DNA from: Euglena gracilis | Lineage: Eukaryota > Euglenida > Euglenophyceae > Euglenales | DNA length: 64,000 nucleotides | Reading direction: 5' to 3' | Assembly: GCA_039621445.1 (NCBI GenBank) | Contig: CP154955.1 | Span: forward strand, 5,880,785-5,944,784 | In this document: positions 46,349-57,668 of the stretch, in pieces | How positions within the stretch are numbered: position 1 is the first letter of the stretch | Layout: every line of letters begins with the position of its first letter | Notes under the pieces: generated by a model | What the model was told of the DNA's origin: nothing | Seen by the model: the letters and a program-made list of their open reading frames with translations, nothing else | Databases searched by the model: none | Position numbers and translations under genes: made by a program

Positions 46349-46576
46349 GCAGACAGACAGGCACGTTCCGGGGTCCTCTCCCAACTGGCGGCCTCCCACA
46401 AGGAGCAGATCTTCGTCCTCCACTCCCACCTCGGCTCCGCGGATGTCAACGCCATCCTGGAGGACTCCTTCGACTTCCGCACTGTGGACCCCTCCGGCCT
46501 CGACCCCGACACCCGCCAGCGCGTGATGGAGCTGCCCCGGGGCCCCCGGCATACAATCACTGCTGATTCACTCTAG
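43678..46576 (+). CDS. Gene 3: unidentified coiled-coil protein (three exons in phase)
   Basis: Three islands join in phase 0: 43678-43839, 45865 to about 45951, and 46361-46576. They start MPGGMAGRGPAGDIIRELRA, continue SISRLSSTAKGLEGKRESMK and AANARAAEDAKHLK, then VNLGSEETKRREAFELVDLQ RKLLLQKDDE. The last exon has GVLSQLAASHKEQIFVLHSH, LGSADVNAILEDSFDFRTVD and PSGLDPDTRQRVMELP. Heptad-like Leu/Ala spacing and alternating K/R and E/D indicate coiled coil in exons 1-3. The start is chosen because no AG acceptor precedes it and AT-rich DNA ends there. The stop may be TAG 46574-46576 after HTITADSL, or the gene continues through CGC|gtgatg (46525) to later exons at 47981 and 48896. I could not identify the family. 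Confidence 0.55.
43990..44110 (+). repeat. (GT)n-rich tract
   Basis: GTGCGTGTGTGTGTGTGTGC and related TG/GCG repeats directly before the family B element. Confidence 0.85.
44135..44497. mobile_element. Family B DNA transposon, 363 bp, 4-bp TSD CTAC
   Basis: ACCATACCATTGCTTA and TAAGCAATGGTATGGT are perfect terminal inverted repeats. CTAC is duplicated at 44131-44134 and 44498-44501. Inside: C/G runs, TGACTGACTGG repeats in one orientation and TGGCGCCGAAGGCACCGG (44286-44303). It lies in gene 3 intron 1 and has no coding capacity. Confidence 0.95.
44502..45239. other. Gene 3 intron 1, unique-looking part
   Basis: Low-bias sequence without recognisable repeats or exons. Confidence 0.4.
45240..45480. 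repeat. Dispersed repeat family M, copy 2
   Basis: CACCCAAAAGGTCAGATTTT, TGGCGCTTTGCGCCA (45352-45366), TTTTGGCATTGTTGACAAAA, GTGCCCAAAATGGCATTCTT and CCCCGGCGCTTTGCACCGGG (45450-45469). Same order as at 20.8 and 57.4 kb. Confidence 0.75.
45865..45951 (+). CDS. Gene 3 exon 2
   Basis: The acceptor is CTCGACGCAG. Reads VNLGSEETKRREAFELVDLQ RKLLLQKDDE, a clear coiled-coil segment. The donor is GAG|gtgcgc, or CAC|gtggtt at 45990 with VRQLAHRGPSMH added. Both are phase 0. Confidence 0.7.
46050..46350 (+). repeat. (GT)n then (CA)n microsatellites
   Basis: GTGCGTGCGTGCGTGTGTGC repeats at 46050-46140, and CACACACACCCACACCCACA and (CA)n at 46217-46347. The (CA)n runs up to 13 bp from the CTCGCAG acceptor region of exon 3. 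Confidence 0.95.
46361..46576 (+). CDS. Gene 3 exon 3
   Basis: The acceptor is CAGACAGACAG. Reads ARSGVLSQLAASHKEQIFVL, HSHLGSADVNAILEDSFDFR then TVDPSGLDPDTRQRVMELPR. Every third base is nearly always G or C until ELP. The stretch HTITADSL before the TAG is less biased, so the gene may end here, or the coding part may end about CGC|gtgatg (46525). Confidence 0.7.
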   Translation, partial: ARSGVLSQLAASHKEQIFVLHSHLGSADVNAILEDSFDFRTVDPSGLDPDTRQRVMELPRGPRHTITADSL

Positions 46577-47054
46577 GGGGGAGGGGTGACGGTTTTTTTT
46601 TCTTTCAGTTTTGGCCTAAACCCCTCCCCGGGGGAGATCCACCAAAGAAAGTGTTTATTTTCATTTTTTTATTTGGCCATTTTTTTTCACGGTGGACCCC
46701 GGCCCTGATGCGAGGACCCACCATTGACCTGTCCCGCGGAGCAGTCTACGTTGGCGATGAAAGGAGGAGGTGCTCCCTCTGGTGAAAGGTTTGGCGCGTC
46801 CCTCAATCAGAAGGAGGACATGTCACATACATTAGTATGATGTGATATATCTGATGATAAGTCTGATCTCCATGTGAATTCTCCTTCAGAAAGGAAAGCA
46901 GCCAGTATGGTCTTGATAGCTTGGTGTGCCGAGAAAGAATTTTTCTGGGGTGAAACAGCGAGGAGTGGAGGACCGTCCAACTTGTCGAGCCGAAGGTTCT
47001 GGGGTCTCTTCGCATTCCCTCTAAAAATTCCACCGATAAACGCATCTGAAAACA
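46577..47054. other. Intron or intergenic, nothing recognised
   Basis: Short T and C runs; the ordinary sequence has no exon-like bias. Confidence 0.4.
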
Positions 47055-47822
<768 letters not shown>

Positions 47823-47980
47823 CACACCTGCCAAATATCGCAAAAACCTAAAAATGCAGCACCCCCCCCCCCTGTCTGAGCACCAGGGTTGAGGCAAAGT
47901 GCAGCAAGCGCTCCTTCAACTCTTCTGGACGGAGGGGGGGGGGTTGGCATTGGTGGTGCCGACACGGGAGCCCCTCGCAG

Positions 47981-48073
47981 CCGGCGGCGTACGCGGCGGA
48001 TGCCGCGGACGGCGTGCTGGACGGCCAGCTGAACGGGCGGCCCATCATGGTGCCGAAGCCGAAGCCCAAGGCG
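47981..48073 (+). CDS. Candidate exon (gene 3 continuation?)
   Basis: The acceptor is CCCCTCGCAG. Reads PAAYAADAADGVLDGQLNGR then PIMVPKPKPKA before the donor GCG|gttaag. GC3 bias is strong. The Ala/Asp helix is followed by a basic PKPKPK linker. Phase 0 at both ends, compatible with gene 3. Unidentified. Confidence 0.55.
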
Positions 48074-48895
48074 GTTAAGTCCTCCGGCCATCCTGAGGGC
48101 TCTGCTGGTGCCCCGGCCTACTCCGCTTTGCAGTCCTCACTTTTTTTCCCATGTAAGCAGACACAAAAACATTAGCATTGCAATGCCTTTGAGCACCATT
48201 TCGAATCTTTTGTCTGTTTTGTTTAATTTGCTTGTGTGTGCTTTCCAACCAGAATGTGCGTTGTGTTTCCTGTCTCTGTCAAATTAATCTTGGTCCCGGT
48301 GTTAAATTGTGGGACGGCCCACAGGAAATAATCTGTGGGATACGCAAAACAATTGATTTTGTTCGAATGCTGTAGTCTCAGGTGATCCCGAAGGATCGAA
48401 AGGTTTGAGGTTGCACATGGCACATCCCAAAACTTAACGCACGGCTTCGGGGGCCTGCATAGTAATACATGGGACCTCCACAGGGGACAGGCAGCAGAAA
48501 ACACACAAGGCACGGAATGACTTCCACTCAGGCACACTGCACAGCGGTTCAAAGGTCGAACCGGCTGTGAAAAATGCGCAGCCCTTCAGTCTACCAAGGC
48601 TATCAGCCACAAATACACAAATGGGTTTGATGTTCGGGCTCTTTTCAAACGGCTGTCAGGTTTCTTTCCCTCCTCAATTTGGAGTTTGGGGCAGCAACTG
48701 CCTGGCAGAAAGGTCGTGCATTGCGAATCCTGAACTACCACGCCATTTCCACACCATCACCAAGCCGTTTCCCACCTCATCCCATCACAACAAACACGGC
48801 GCAGCCGCCCTGAAGCATATTGATATCCTTCGGCACTTGTATTATCGGTCAAGTGACCACCCGGCCAGCGCTGGGGTGCGACCGGGTACGGCCAG
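48074..48895. other. Intron-like, nothing recognised
   Basis: Ordinary sequence of balanced composition with low repeat content; a minus-strand 109-codon open frame at 48223-48552 lacks codon bias. Confidence 0.4.
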
Positions 48896-48960
48896 CGGAG
48901 CACGGTGTCCAGCGGCGCCACCAGCGGCACCAGCGGCAAGATGTCCGAGCTGAAGCGGCA
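48896..48960 (+). CDS. Candidate exon, Ser/Thr/Gly-rich
   Basis: After GTACGGCCAG it reads RSTVSSGATSGTSGKMSELK RQLPG. The AGCGGCACCAGCGGC repeat encodes SGTSG. No GT donor follows for 50 bp, so the end is uncertain (a GC donor is possible). Phase 0 fits the exon at 47981. Confidence 0.45.
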
Positions 48961-48974
48961 GCTGCCTGGGGCTC

Positions 48975-49425
48975 CCTTCCCAACGCAAATGCAAATGCAA
49001 ATGCGTTTTTTTTTTTGTGTTTTTGTTTGTGTTTTTCGATTTTGGCAAATTTGCGCTTTTTGCATTTTTTTTTTTTGCATTCCTTTCCCCGGCGTTTTTG
49101 CATTTTTGCTGAATTTTTTTGACCATGAAGAATTCCTCGTTTTTGGCCCCATTTTTCCCCTGAGACCCAAAATTTTATTATTTTTTTTGTCATTTTTGCA
49201 TTTTTTTTGGTCACAAAATATTTTCATGCAAATGGAAATTCTCCTTGGCAGAGCCAAATTTTTTCTAAGTCCTCTCCTGTGGAAAAGTGTACGTCCAGGG
49301 AGAGCTCCTAAAGAATTTTTATGCATTTTGTGTTTTTTTTGTGTTTTTTTTGGCATATAATTTTCATTTTTTGTTATTTTTTGCATCGCGTTTTTTAAGA
49401 GTCCGTGTTGCGTCCCCCCCCCCCT
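48975..49425. repeat. T-run/GCATTTTT-type AT-rich element
   Basis: Starts with GCAAATGCAAATGCAAATGC and contains many TTTTTTGCATTTTT and TTTTTGTGTTTTT units. It ends at a C-run (49418). It resembles family K cores with yet another short motif. Confidence 0.55.
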
Positions 49426-49521
49426 GGTTGAAGAAGTTGGCCTGGACTTGAATTTGCCTGTGCCTGTGTTTTCACACATGTCTGCAGGAGGTGTCGAAAA
49501 GTGAAGAGCAGTATTCCTGCT

Positions 49522-49735
49522 CCAGGAATAGGGTTAGGGTTTGGGTTAATTGTTAGGGATAGGGATAGGGTTAAGATTAGGAATGGGTCCGGTTTTAGGC
49601 CGTGAGGACGAAAGTTATGCCCAAATTTGGCACAGATCGGCCCAAATTTAGCCTCACCCCCACGATTTTGGCCTAATCCTAACCCTTATCCCTTTTCTTA
49701 ACCACAATCGTATTCCTAACCCTACTCCTAAAAGC
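49522..49735. repeat. Inverted repeat of AGGGTTAGGG-like sequence
   Basis: CCAGGAATAGGGTTAGGGTT, TTAGGGATAGGGATAGGGTT and GATTAGGAATGGG on the left face CCTAATCCTAACCCTTATCC and TATTCCTAACCCTACTCCTA on the right. The text is telomere-like but irregular, like the cores of the family C elements. Confidence 0.75.
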
Positions 49736-49739
49736 AACA

Positions 49740-50709
49740 GAAAAACACTGAAAAATTCCTTTGAAACCCTCATCGGTTTGCGGACACCCCCCCATCGTTT
49801 AACTTCAATTTAAGTCAACTTATCAAGTGTGGTTGATGCGGCATTGTGGATAGCCCCCCACAGATGGATGTCTACCCACCCCTCCCCGGGCAAGTTCGCC
49901 TCTAACCTGCAATCGCCCACAGACTTGCCAGTTTGGCCTTCCCGAAAAGTTTGCCCCTTTTTTGGTGGAAATTGGCACAAAAATTGCGTGGTTTTCTCAC
50001 ACAGCATTTCGTCTGTTGTTGGCCATTCATGAAGTGTGATGGGGTTGCCTCCCCCTCCTTGTCTTTGATGCGGCTTGTCCATAATGCACCCGCCATGTCA
50101 AATTCACCTTTCTGACACCCAAAATGCTTCATGGTCCATGGTACGTGCTGTGACTGCGTGACATGGCTTGTCTATGACCCCCCTCTGTGTCAACCGCACT
50201 TTCCCTCCGTATTTTGGCCTGTCATGGAATACAGTTCGTAGAATGCTTCTTTTGGGGGGGGGCAATTCCCATCCCTCCTGGGAAGCTTTCTTGTGCATAT
50301 AGGGTGGCCTCCCTCTGGAAGTTGGGGGATTTCTTCTCCACCTTCAGGGGAGGGGGTGTGGTTTGCCTGTGGAAACCAGAATAACTTTGTAGATTACAAA
50401 TATTTACGTGAATCACATCGTGGTCCACCTCCAGACACAGCTTTGGCTGCTGCACGCTCGTAGTCAGGGTGCGATAAATTCGAAAGAATCGCGAAGTTTG
50501 GAAAGAACACGATGCTGCCAACCTGTCAATGAGTTTCCAGTGGACCTGGTGATGGGTATTTACAGTTATATAGTCCATCATGACATGATGGCGATGCGAT
50601 ATATATGATGACATGATATGTATGATTATACGATGGCCTACGTGATGGGTAAGTGTTTGACAGTTTGATTTAGCATCCACTTGATGTAATTTTTGTTTGG
50701 GCCGTGCAG
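49740..50709. other. No gene recognised
   Basis: Includes GTGTCAACCGCACTTTCCCT (50188), a phrase repeated at 39438 and 39525, and an ATGACATGATGGCGATGCGA-type ATGATG-rich patch at 50575-50645. Confidence 0.4.
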
Positions 50710-50805
50710 GAAACCATCGGACCGGGCAAGCGGGGAGGGCTGGGGGACTTTGGGAAGGAGCCCCGCTGCCGTCCGACGCCCGGCAGGAGCGGGAGCGGTT
50801 GGGCG
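50710..50805 (+). CDS. Candidate exon with consensus GTAAGT donor
   Basis: Bounded by GGGCCGTGCAG and GGGCG|gtaagt, the best donor of the window. The frame is ambiguous: ETIGPGKRGGLGDFGKEPRC is open, while LPSDARQERERLG over the last 40 bp has perfect GC3. Possibly a later exon of gene 3. Unidentified. Confidence 0.4.
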
Positions 50806-50873
50806 GTAAGTATCGCTGAGGCGAGGCCGCCGTTCATGCGGCACCTTCTATTGGGCCTCCAGCAGGAGAGGCC

Positions 50874-51003
50874 TGCATTCTGCACCAAGAATGCTGCAGA
50901 ATGATGCATTCTGCAGCATTCTTGCATGCTGCAGAATGCATGCTACAGCTTGCATTCCGCAACATGCAAGCTGCAGAATGCTTGCATCATTCTGCAGCCG
51001 GAG
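50874..51003. repeat. GCATTCTGCAGAATGC palindrome cluster
   Basis: ATTCTGCA, TGCAGAAT and TGCAGCATTCTTGC recur in both orientations about ten times. Several overlap to give TGCAGAATGATGCATTCTGC and similar perfect palindromes. Confidence 0.9.
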
Positions 51004-53150
51004 ATACAGGCGCCTCAGAAAGGGCAAGGGCCGTTTCCCCCCTTTTTGCCCCTGAAGGAATTCCCAGAACACATTCCGGGAATGGGCCACGGGATCACTC
51101 TGTTTATGGCTGATGCATTTTTTTTTGGTCCTCGCGAACCAGGATCCAGAAAAAAATGCACAAGAAGCGCGTTGGGACTGGATTTCCTGCTGGGTGATGG
51201 TAGCAAATCCCAATGGGTCTCAAGTCAGGGAAAATTGCAGTTTGCAGTTGTTTTGCAATTTTGTCTTTTGACCACATTCCCACACCATCAAAATATATCA
51301 CTCCACCACCAAAATTTTTTATTCCACCATCAAAGTTCTCCATACCACCATCAAAATATATTCATCCAATATATATATATATATATATATTCACCATATA
51401 TTCATCTAACCTCTTCCCCCCAGGGGGGGGGGGATGCTGGGTGGGTTTTCGAGGGTGGGTGGGTGGTTTGGGGCGCTGGATCCCGCCCTCTGGGGTGGGG
51501 CTGCGGGTGGAATCAGCCCAACCTGGCCGAAAGCTGCGTTGGCCGGAAGTTTTTACGGAATTTTGGCAAATTTTGGGTGGCTTTGTGGAAAGGACAATTG
51601 CTTGGTTGGGTCGCGGCCGGCTGCCACACCCAACCAATGCAACCATGACACCCCCCCCCCCCCGGAGGAGTAGAAGCCAGGGAATCGATGACCTAGGGAT
51701 GGAGTGGGTGGGTTCTGACCCAGCCCTTCGCCTCCCAAGTGGGGACCTCCCCGGGAAGGTTCTCTATTTTGAGTTTTTTACCACCAAAAACCTTTCGCCT
51801 CCCCGGCCCTTGAACTTTGGTTGGAATATTTGCAGGGTGCTGCCGGTGGCATGTGGATACCTGTCCCCCCCCCTGCCCAGAAAGTCCCTGTACCTGCTGA
51901 CATGTCTTCATGGGGACCTGTCTCCAACCTCTTTACGTGTATCGAGGAGGGGCTGATCCCCCGGGGGTTATAGGATCCTGTTTGGTGGTCGACCTTGAGG
52001 GGGGGGGGTGGGTTATAAGTGGGGGCTTGGTACTGTGGTATGTGGCGGAAGATGTCAAGAATACCCCCTATCTTTGGGGTTTTTCAGGGTGGTGAAACAA
52101 GGTGTTTTGGGCGATTATTATTTTTTTTGCCAAAACCTCATAAGTTGGCATGCCCATCACACGTGTTTTTTCGACACACTGTGCAATTTTGGAACAGTTT
52201 TGTCTCTAGCTTCTTCATCATTTTCCTTTTTCTGAGGCGGGGTTGTAAAGTCACGGTTTGGTGGCTGGCCCGGGGGGAGCAATGTGGTGGCTTGAAGTGG
52301 CATCCCAGTCACTGGCAGTGGGTTGTGCAGAAGGACCTCTCCTGGGGTCGGAATTCCTCCTTCCGGGAGCCGTCTGCCCAATCCCACACACCTCCCGATG
52401 CCGTGGAACACAGCTCCCGCTCCCTATTTGTCAGCGCACCGTCAACCGTTGGCTCGGGGGTGCCTTAGGACCGGTGGGCTTGTCGTTCTGATTGTCCACC
52501 CCTTCACTCACCTACAGGTTTTGGGTGTGCGCCGGTGAACTTGTCATGTTGGAAAATCGGCTAACCCCTCCCCCCCCAGAAGTAGCACGGGTGGGCTTGT
52601 GGCCTACCGCCTCCAGCGGCGGGGGGTACGTTTCTATTGGACCCTGCATCTGTGATTTTTGTGGGTTTCATTTAGAAATCCCATCAAATGGGGGGTGCGC
52701 TTGTAGTGGACTGCCGCCTTTGGTGTGGGGGGTACACTTTTATTCGGACCCTGCGCTTGTAGCGGCCCTGCGCTTCTATCAGGAGGGGGGGGTTAAAGGA
52801 CAGCTTGGGGATGAGGTTGGTACTACAGGGTGTGGGGTCAGGAATTGCCCTGCCCCCCTCCCGAGGGACAGGCACCTTCATTTGGACCCTGTGCTTTTGG
52901 CAACCCTACGCTCCTGGAGGGTTGGTCTTTGGCCCAAGGCGATGATCTGCAACCTCCGAAGTTCATTTTCATGTGCCACTTCGGACAAGTGCATTGCCAC
53001 GTGGCAGGCAAGGATGGCGTTGCTCCGGGTGCCTTTTGTGTCCTTACCTCCCTGTGGAAGCTGAGCTTTGACCCGTTCTGTCACTTTTTGTGGGGGAGAG
53101 GGGGGCAACCTTTGCTCTCCCTTTGCCCTTGCTGACCCCCCTCCCCCCGG
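51004..53150. other. No convincing gene
   Basis: Contains CACCATCAAAATATA-type repeats (51285-51365), a (TA)n run (51370-51390), C-run elements near 51410-51665, and diffuse repeats of GGACCCTGCGCTTGTAG (52640-52900). Open frames up to 247 codons occur but show neither codon bias nor known motifs. Confidence 0.4.
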
Positions 53151-53171
53151 GAAACTGTCCTCTGCTCTCTG

Positions 53172-53706
53172 TACCGGGGGGGGGGAAACTTGTGCGGGAA
53201 AAAATGTTGTGGGAAAAATTCTGGACGAAATTTTGTCCAGGATTTTTTTCCACCTTTTTAAGGATCCGTCCAGGATTTTTCCCGGCAGATTTAAGGAAAG
53301 TCCAATTTCCTCCAGTGAATGACCCCCCCAAAAAAATCTTCGGCGCTGGGCGCCGATTTGCAACAGGAATATTTCTTCCTCTGGGGAATCGGTGTTGCAC
53401 TCCGCCCCAAAGAGACCCTGTGTATAAGTTGTGCACAAGAAACCGCTTCGTGTCTGTCAACACGGCGGTTTTACTCCCCAGCGGAATGTACTTTTTTTTG
53501 GTTTTACCAAGCGCAGCCATGCTTTCTCATTCTGGTCGGCGCAAAACCTTTGCGGTTTTTTTTTTAACTGTCCAATATTTTTTCCCACCTGGTTTAAGCG
53601 AGCGTTCAGGATTTTTCCCGGCATTTTAAGGATTCGTCCAATATTTTTCCCGGCAGAATTTTTCCCGTCGGCAATTGTTCCCGGTCAGATTTTTTCCCCC
53701 CCGGTA
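53172..53706. mobile_element. Family K-like element with TTTTCCCGGCA core
   Basis: Outer GTACCGGGGGGGGGAAAC and TTTTTTCCCCCCCCGGTACC are inverted. The flanks inside repeat GGATTTTTCCCGGCA and GTCCAGGATTTTT. The hairpin TCGGCGCTGGGCGCCGA lies at 53340-53356. Same plan as 42684-43207 and 54650-55150. Confidence 0.65.
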
Positions 53707-54120
53707 CCCGCCAACCTGTCTTCATAGGGACCCTGTCTCCTACTCTTGTACCCGATGACCCTGTGTCCTAACAGTTTTTTGAAGACTGTCGCATTTCTTG
53801 TTTTGATAAAGGCAATTTCTTAGGTTGAAAATATACTGCGAACATTTTTTTTCAGGCTTCTGGTTACAAATTTGTGAAAAAATCACTTTCTTGGGTATTT
53901 TAGTCCCCGGAGGTTAATGTCAACTTTTTTTTCCTCAGGCCCAGATCACCCGAGAAACTGTCCTCTTTCCTCCACCCCCGGGCGTCTCCAGACAAGCCAG
54001 GAGTACAGAGGTAGGAGACAGGTCCCTATAAGGGCTTTGTTTAACGATCACCGGGTAGCAGAAGAGATGTAAGTGATCTGAGGAGGTGAAGTGGGCACGG
54101 TAGTGATGGGATTTTCCGAT

Positions 54121-54514
54121 GGCAGCAAGATCCTACTTGCCCCCCCCCCCCCAGGGGCCAAGTAAAATCTCCAGGGGGGGGGGTCAATTTTTTTTGCGTT
54201 ATTGATGGAGCAGGGTTAGGGTTACGAGTTAGGCCTAACTTTAGGCCTATCTTATAGAGTAGTGTTAGCTGTATAAGTTAGGGTTAGGGTTAGGCCGAAT
54301 GTGTAACCCTAACCCTACTCCATCAATAACGCAAAAAAATTTGACCCCCCCCCCTGGAGATTCTACTTGGCCCCCCCGGGGGGGGGCAAGTAGAATCCAC
54401 ATACACAGACAAAAAGGGCCAGAGGCGAACACCAGCGCCAGGCCAGAAGAAGGGATAAAAGGCACCAAAAAAAAGCCACAGTGCACACAGGGGGGTAAGT
54501 AGAATCTTGCTGCC
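54121..54514. mobile_element. Family C hairpin transposon, 394 bp, 8-bp TSD TTTCCGAT
   Basis: The ends GGCAGCAAGATCCTACTTGC and GTAAGTAGAATCTTGCTGCC are inverted repeats. TTTCCGAT is duplicated exactly at 54113-54120 and 54515-54522. The core repeats the plan of 23962-24246: GCGTTATTGATGGAGCAGGG facing CCCTACTCCATCAATAACGC, around AGGGTTAGGG/CCTAACCC text. About 110 bp of extra sequence sits near the right end. Confidence 0.95.
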
Positions 54515-54649
54515 TTTCCGATATCTCTTTCTTACATACATCATAATCGCTCGTGTCATTTGATCCCACGTGTGCTGCTAACGCCGTGGTCCCTTGGGGT
54601 GCCACCAGCGTTTCCTTGCACGATGATGATTTTTCCCAAAGTGAAATTT

Positions 54650-55150
54650 TTTTTCAAGGCTTTTCAAGGGGAAGCAGGGGGGGGAAAATGCGTTTCGCAT
54701 TTTTTCGCATTTTTTGCGCATTTTTTCAAATTTTCCAAAAATGCGCATTTTTGCGCATTTTTTCGCATTTTTTTGCGCATTTTTTTCATTTTTTTCAGCG
54801 CATTTTTTTGCTTTTTGGCACATTTTTTCGTGATTTTCCAAAATTTTCGCATTTTTTGACCATTTTTGCAATTTTTTGCAAAAATTTGAAATTTTCGACT
54901 TTTCTTGAAACTTACATTTTCCTCATTATTCTACATAATTTCTTCAAATTTGGTGCCATTTTTGCATGTTTTTGGGTAATTTTTGCATTTTCGTGATTTT
55001 TGCGCATTTTTTTCTCGGATTTTGCACATTTTTGCGCATTTTTTCCAAAAATGCGCATTTATTGCGCATTTTTTTGCGCATTTTTGCGCATTTTTGCGCA
55101 TTTTTTCCGAGGCCGGGCGAGCGCATTTCCCCCCCCCCCTGGGGGAAGCT
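54650..55150. mobile_element. Family K element with TTTTTGCGCA core
   Basis: Left CTTTTCAAGGGGAAGCAGGG and right CCCTGGGGGAAGCTTGAAAT are inverted around G- and C-runs. GCATTTTTTCGCATTTTTTG arrays fill both inner edges (54700-54860, 54970-55110). It is built exactly like 42684-43207, but its microrepeat is GCGCATTTTT instead of CCGCAATTTT. Confidence 0.75.
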
Positions 55151-55904
55151 TGAAATTCACAGATCACATACTTTGGGAAATGATACATTGTTTCATCGGG
55201 CAAGAAAATTTAAGACTGGTGGCACCCCAAGGGGATCATGGCGTTTGCAGCACGGGGGTGGGATCACCTGCGTGACACGAGCTATTATGACGTAAGAAAT
55301 AGATTTTGGAAATCCCATTTATTACCATGCCCACTCCACGTCCACAGATACACAGATACATCCAACTTGCATTTTTTTTTGCATTTTTTGCCTTTTTTTG
55401 CGTTTGCTTGTCGTTCATATTTCGAGACACTTTGTCGAAGAAACTGTCGATGCGACGGACCTCCCCAGCCCCTTCCTGTGAAACCTGCCGCCTGTGTCAA
55501 AGCCCAGCGGGCTGTTCACGCCCCACCTGCGTAGATCGCTTCTCTGTGGCCCGGTCCCTTGCAGGGGTTTTCCTACGCTGGAGGGGACCAGACATTCATT
55601 TAGTGTGGTACACCAAAGTTGTCATTTTGTGGTTCACTGTGGACACCACAAAAATTTTTGTGGTTCACCTGTGGACACCAAAAATTTTTTTGTGGTTCAC
55701 TTGTGGACACCAAAAAATTTTTTGTGGTTCACCTGTGGACACCAAAGTAATATTTGTGGTTCACATGTGGACACCAAAAAAATTCCCACCGCCTGCTGAC
55801 ATTTGCATCATTTTCTTTTTCATCAACAGCAATGAAGCAATCTTCTTTGAACCTGTTTGACTCAGGTGGCGTAAGTTGGCCAAAAATTCTGGTGCTCTAA
55901 AAAC

Positions 55905-57000
55905 AGAAGAGGAAGCGGAAAACCACTTCCAAAAAAGGGTCATATTTTTCGATTTTTTTTTGAAGAGGTTCTGATTTTGGCCAATTCCGGTGGACGTTTG
56001 GCTCACAGTAAAGGAGACGTATACAGTCGAAAACAGACCTAAGAAGGCCAATTTACTTTCGAATTCTAGTAAAATCAACAAAACCAATCAAGAAATACAT
56101 GAACAGCAGGAACCGACAAAACAAGCGTTGTTACTGCTGCCGTAGGCCCCGAAGGAACAGAAAAATTAAAAAATGGAAGCGGTAAATATTGCATTCCACT
56201 TCAAAAGCAGGAGATGTGCAACGAAAACTGAACGCAATGAATCATACAGAATGTAATGTAAAAAATTGCATAATGTTTGCACACCAAAAAGGAAGCGTAA
56301 AACCGCTTTGAAAGAATCTGTAAAAAAATAGTAGTATGAATTGAAATGATCAACAATGATCACCAAACGATATTCCAATCCCAATGACAACGAAGAACGT
56401 TAACATTTATGAAATTTATGAAGATAACAGAAACTGAACAAACTGAACAGAAATTGAATGTCACTATCCAAAGTGCATAATGCAAATTCGTCAAACCACG
56501 TGGAGACGATTTCACGATTTACGAAGGGTAGAACAGGCGAAACAATACAGACCTTCTGTTCACTTCCCCGTGCTTCACTTGGAAGGACATTTCGACATGA
56601 CATTGGCGTAAAACCTGCAAAAAAGAACAGAGCAAATATGAAGCGGTTATCCGCTTCCTCAGGCTGATATAATACCTTTTAATTATCTCATACTGCCAAA
56701 CTGCAAAAACCAGAATGAGGCTGACACTTACCCTTCTGAATGAAAAACTATACTGAATGTGGTCTTTCATTGAATGGTCAAGTTGAAGATCTGACACCAC
56801 AGCAATGAAGTGGCTTTCCGGCTCCTACCTCAAAACAAATTACATGGCATTGCCGATTTTTTCAGGCACTTTTTCAGGCACTGAGGCACTCAACTGACAT
56901 CCCACAATGCCCCAGAACGCTCCCAATGTCCACAGCCATGCCAAAGCCCCACGATAATGTCGCGTGTTTCTGCTTCCATGAAGCGGAAACCGCTTCATCG
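55905..57000. repeat. AAGCGG-loop-CCGCTT palindromes inside the MULE-like element
   Basis: Scattered copies: GGAAGCGGAAAACCACTTCC (55911), GGAAGCGGTAAATATT (56175), GGAAGCGTAAAACCGCTTT (56291), GAAGCGGTTATCCGCTTCC (56640), GAAGTGGCTTTCCGGCTCC (56808) and TGAAGCGGAAACCGCTTCA (56979). Stem conserved, loop variable, spacing irregular. Confidence 0.8.
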
Positions 57001-57164
57001 ACGCCAGTACTTAACTTTTTGATGGTATCCTTGTTGGGTAAGTTGTCTATACAGCACGTCTGCTTGAGAAGTCTCGATAGCAATCTGTCCAATTTCAACT
57101 GCCACGCTTCGTGGATTGAGCTGGGGTCAAGGCTCAGAATGTGGCTGAGGTGTCTAAAGATCAA
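56874..57164 (-). CDS. Doubtful open frame inside the MULE-like element
   Basis: 96 codons including LKLDRLLSRLLKQTCCIDNL and STGVDEAVSASWKQKHATLS. It looks more protein-like than its surroundings, but a GAAGCGGTTTCCGCTTC palindrome lies within the frame and no transposase signature (such as DDE or SWIM) is visible. It could be a remnant of the element's own gene. Confidence 0.2.
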   Translation of the reverse strand: MIFRHLSHILSLDPSSIHEAWQLKLDRLLSRLLKQTCCIDNLPNKDTIKKLSTGVDEAVSASWKQKHATLSWGFGMAVDIGSVLGHCGMSVECLSA

Positions 57165-57404
57165 TCCGCCTTTAGGTGTAACTTTTATTTTTTTCGATCC
57201 TCAATCAATTTTTGTGGACCACAAAATTTTTTGTGGACACCACAAAAATTTTTGTGGTTCACCTGTGGACACCAAAATTTTTTTTGTGGTTCACCTGTGG
57301 ACACCCAAAAAAAATTTGTGGTTCACCTGTGGACACCAGAAAAAAATTTGTGGTTCACACGTCTTTTGTGAACCACACTAAATGAATGTCTGGAGGGGAC
57401 CTAC

Positions 57405-57660
57405 CGCAGGATTGAGAGCCTGTATGGGTTCAGGTGGGGTGGTCCGGACCCCCCCACCTGCCAAGGGGGGTCCAGATCGACCCCGGGGGGGGGGGCACCC
57501 GAGACCCCCCAAAAGGTCAAATTTTTCCTTCCGGCGCTTTGCGGTAATTTTTTTTTGCATCTTTGACAATTTTTTTTGCCCAAAAACGACAATTTTGGCC
57601 GTTTTGGGGTCAAAATTTTTTTGGCCGTCGCTTCGCCCCGGGCTGAAAATCAGTCACCTT
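57405..57660. repeat. Dispersed repeat family M, copy 3
   Basis: GGGGTGGTCCGGACCCCCCC, CCCCCAAAAGGTCAAATTTT, CCGGCGCTTTGCGG (57531), TTTTTGCATCTTTGACAATT and CGTCGCTTCGCCCCGGGC (57628). Order as in copies 1 and 2. Confidence 0.7.
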
Positions 57661-57668
57661 GACCGCAC

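Larger units (their letters stand above)
55590..57391. mobile_element. 1.8-kb MULE-like DNA transposon, 10-bp TSD
   Basis: AGACATTCATTTAGTGTGGT and ACCACACTAAATGAATGTCT are perfect 20-bp terminal inverted repeats. GGAGGGGACC is duplicated at 55580-55589 and 57392-57401. A 9-11 bp duplication is typical of Mutator-like elements. Just inside each end is a subterminal array of TTGTGGTTCACCTGTGGACA in opposite orientations (55620-55785, 57210-57365). The AT-rich middle has only short frames. The best is a minus-strand 96-codon frame at 56874-57164. No transposase motif was recognised. Confidence 0.95.

Noticed and set aside
55469-55534. Possible terminal exon PLPVKPAACVKAQRAVHAPP
   Set aside because: It has an acceptor-like CCCCAG but low GC3 and no partner exon in phase.
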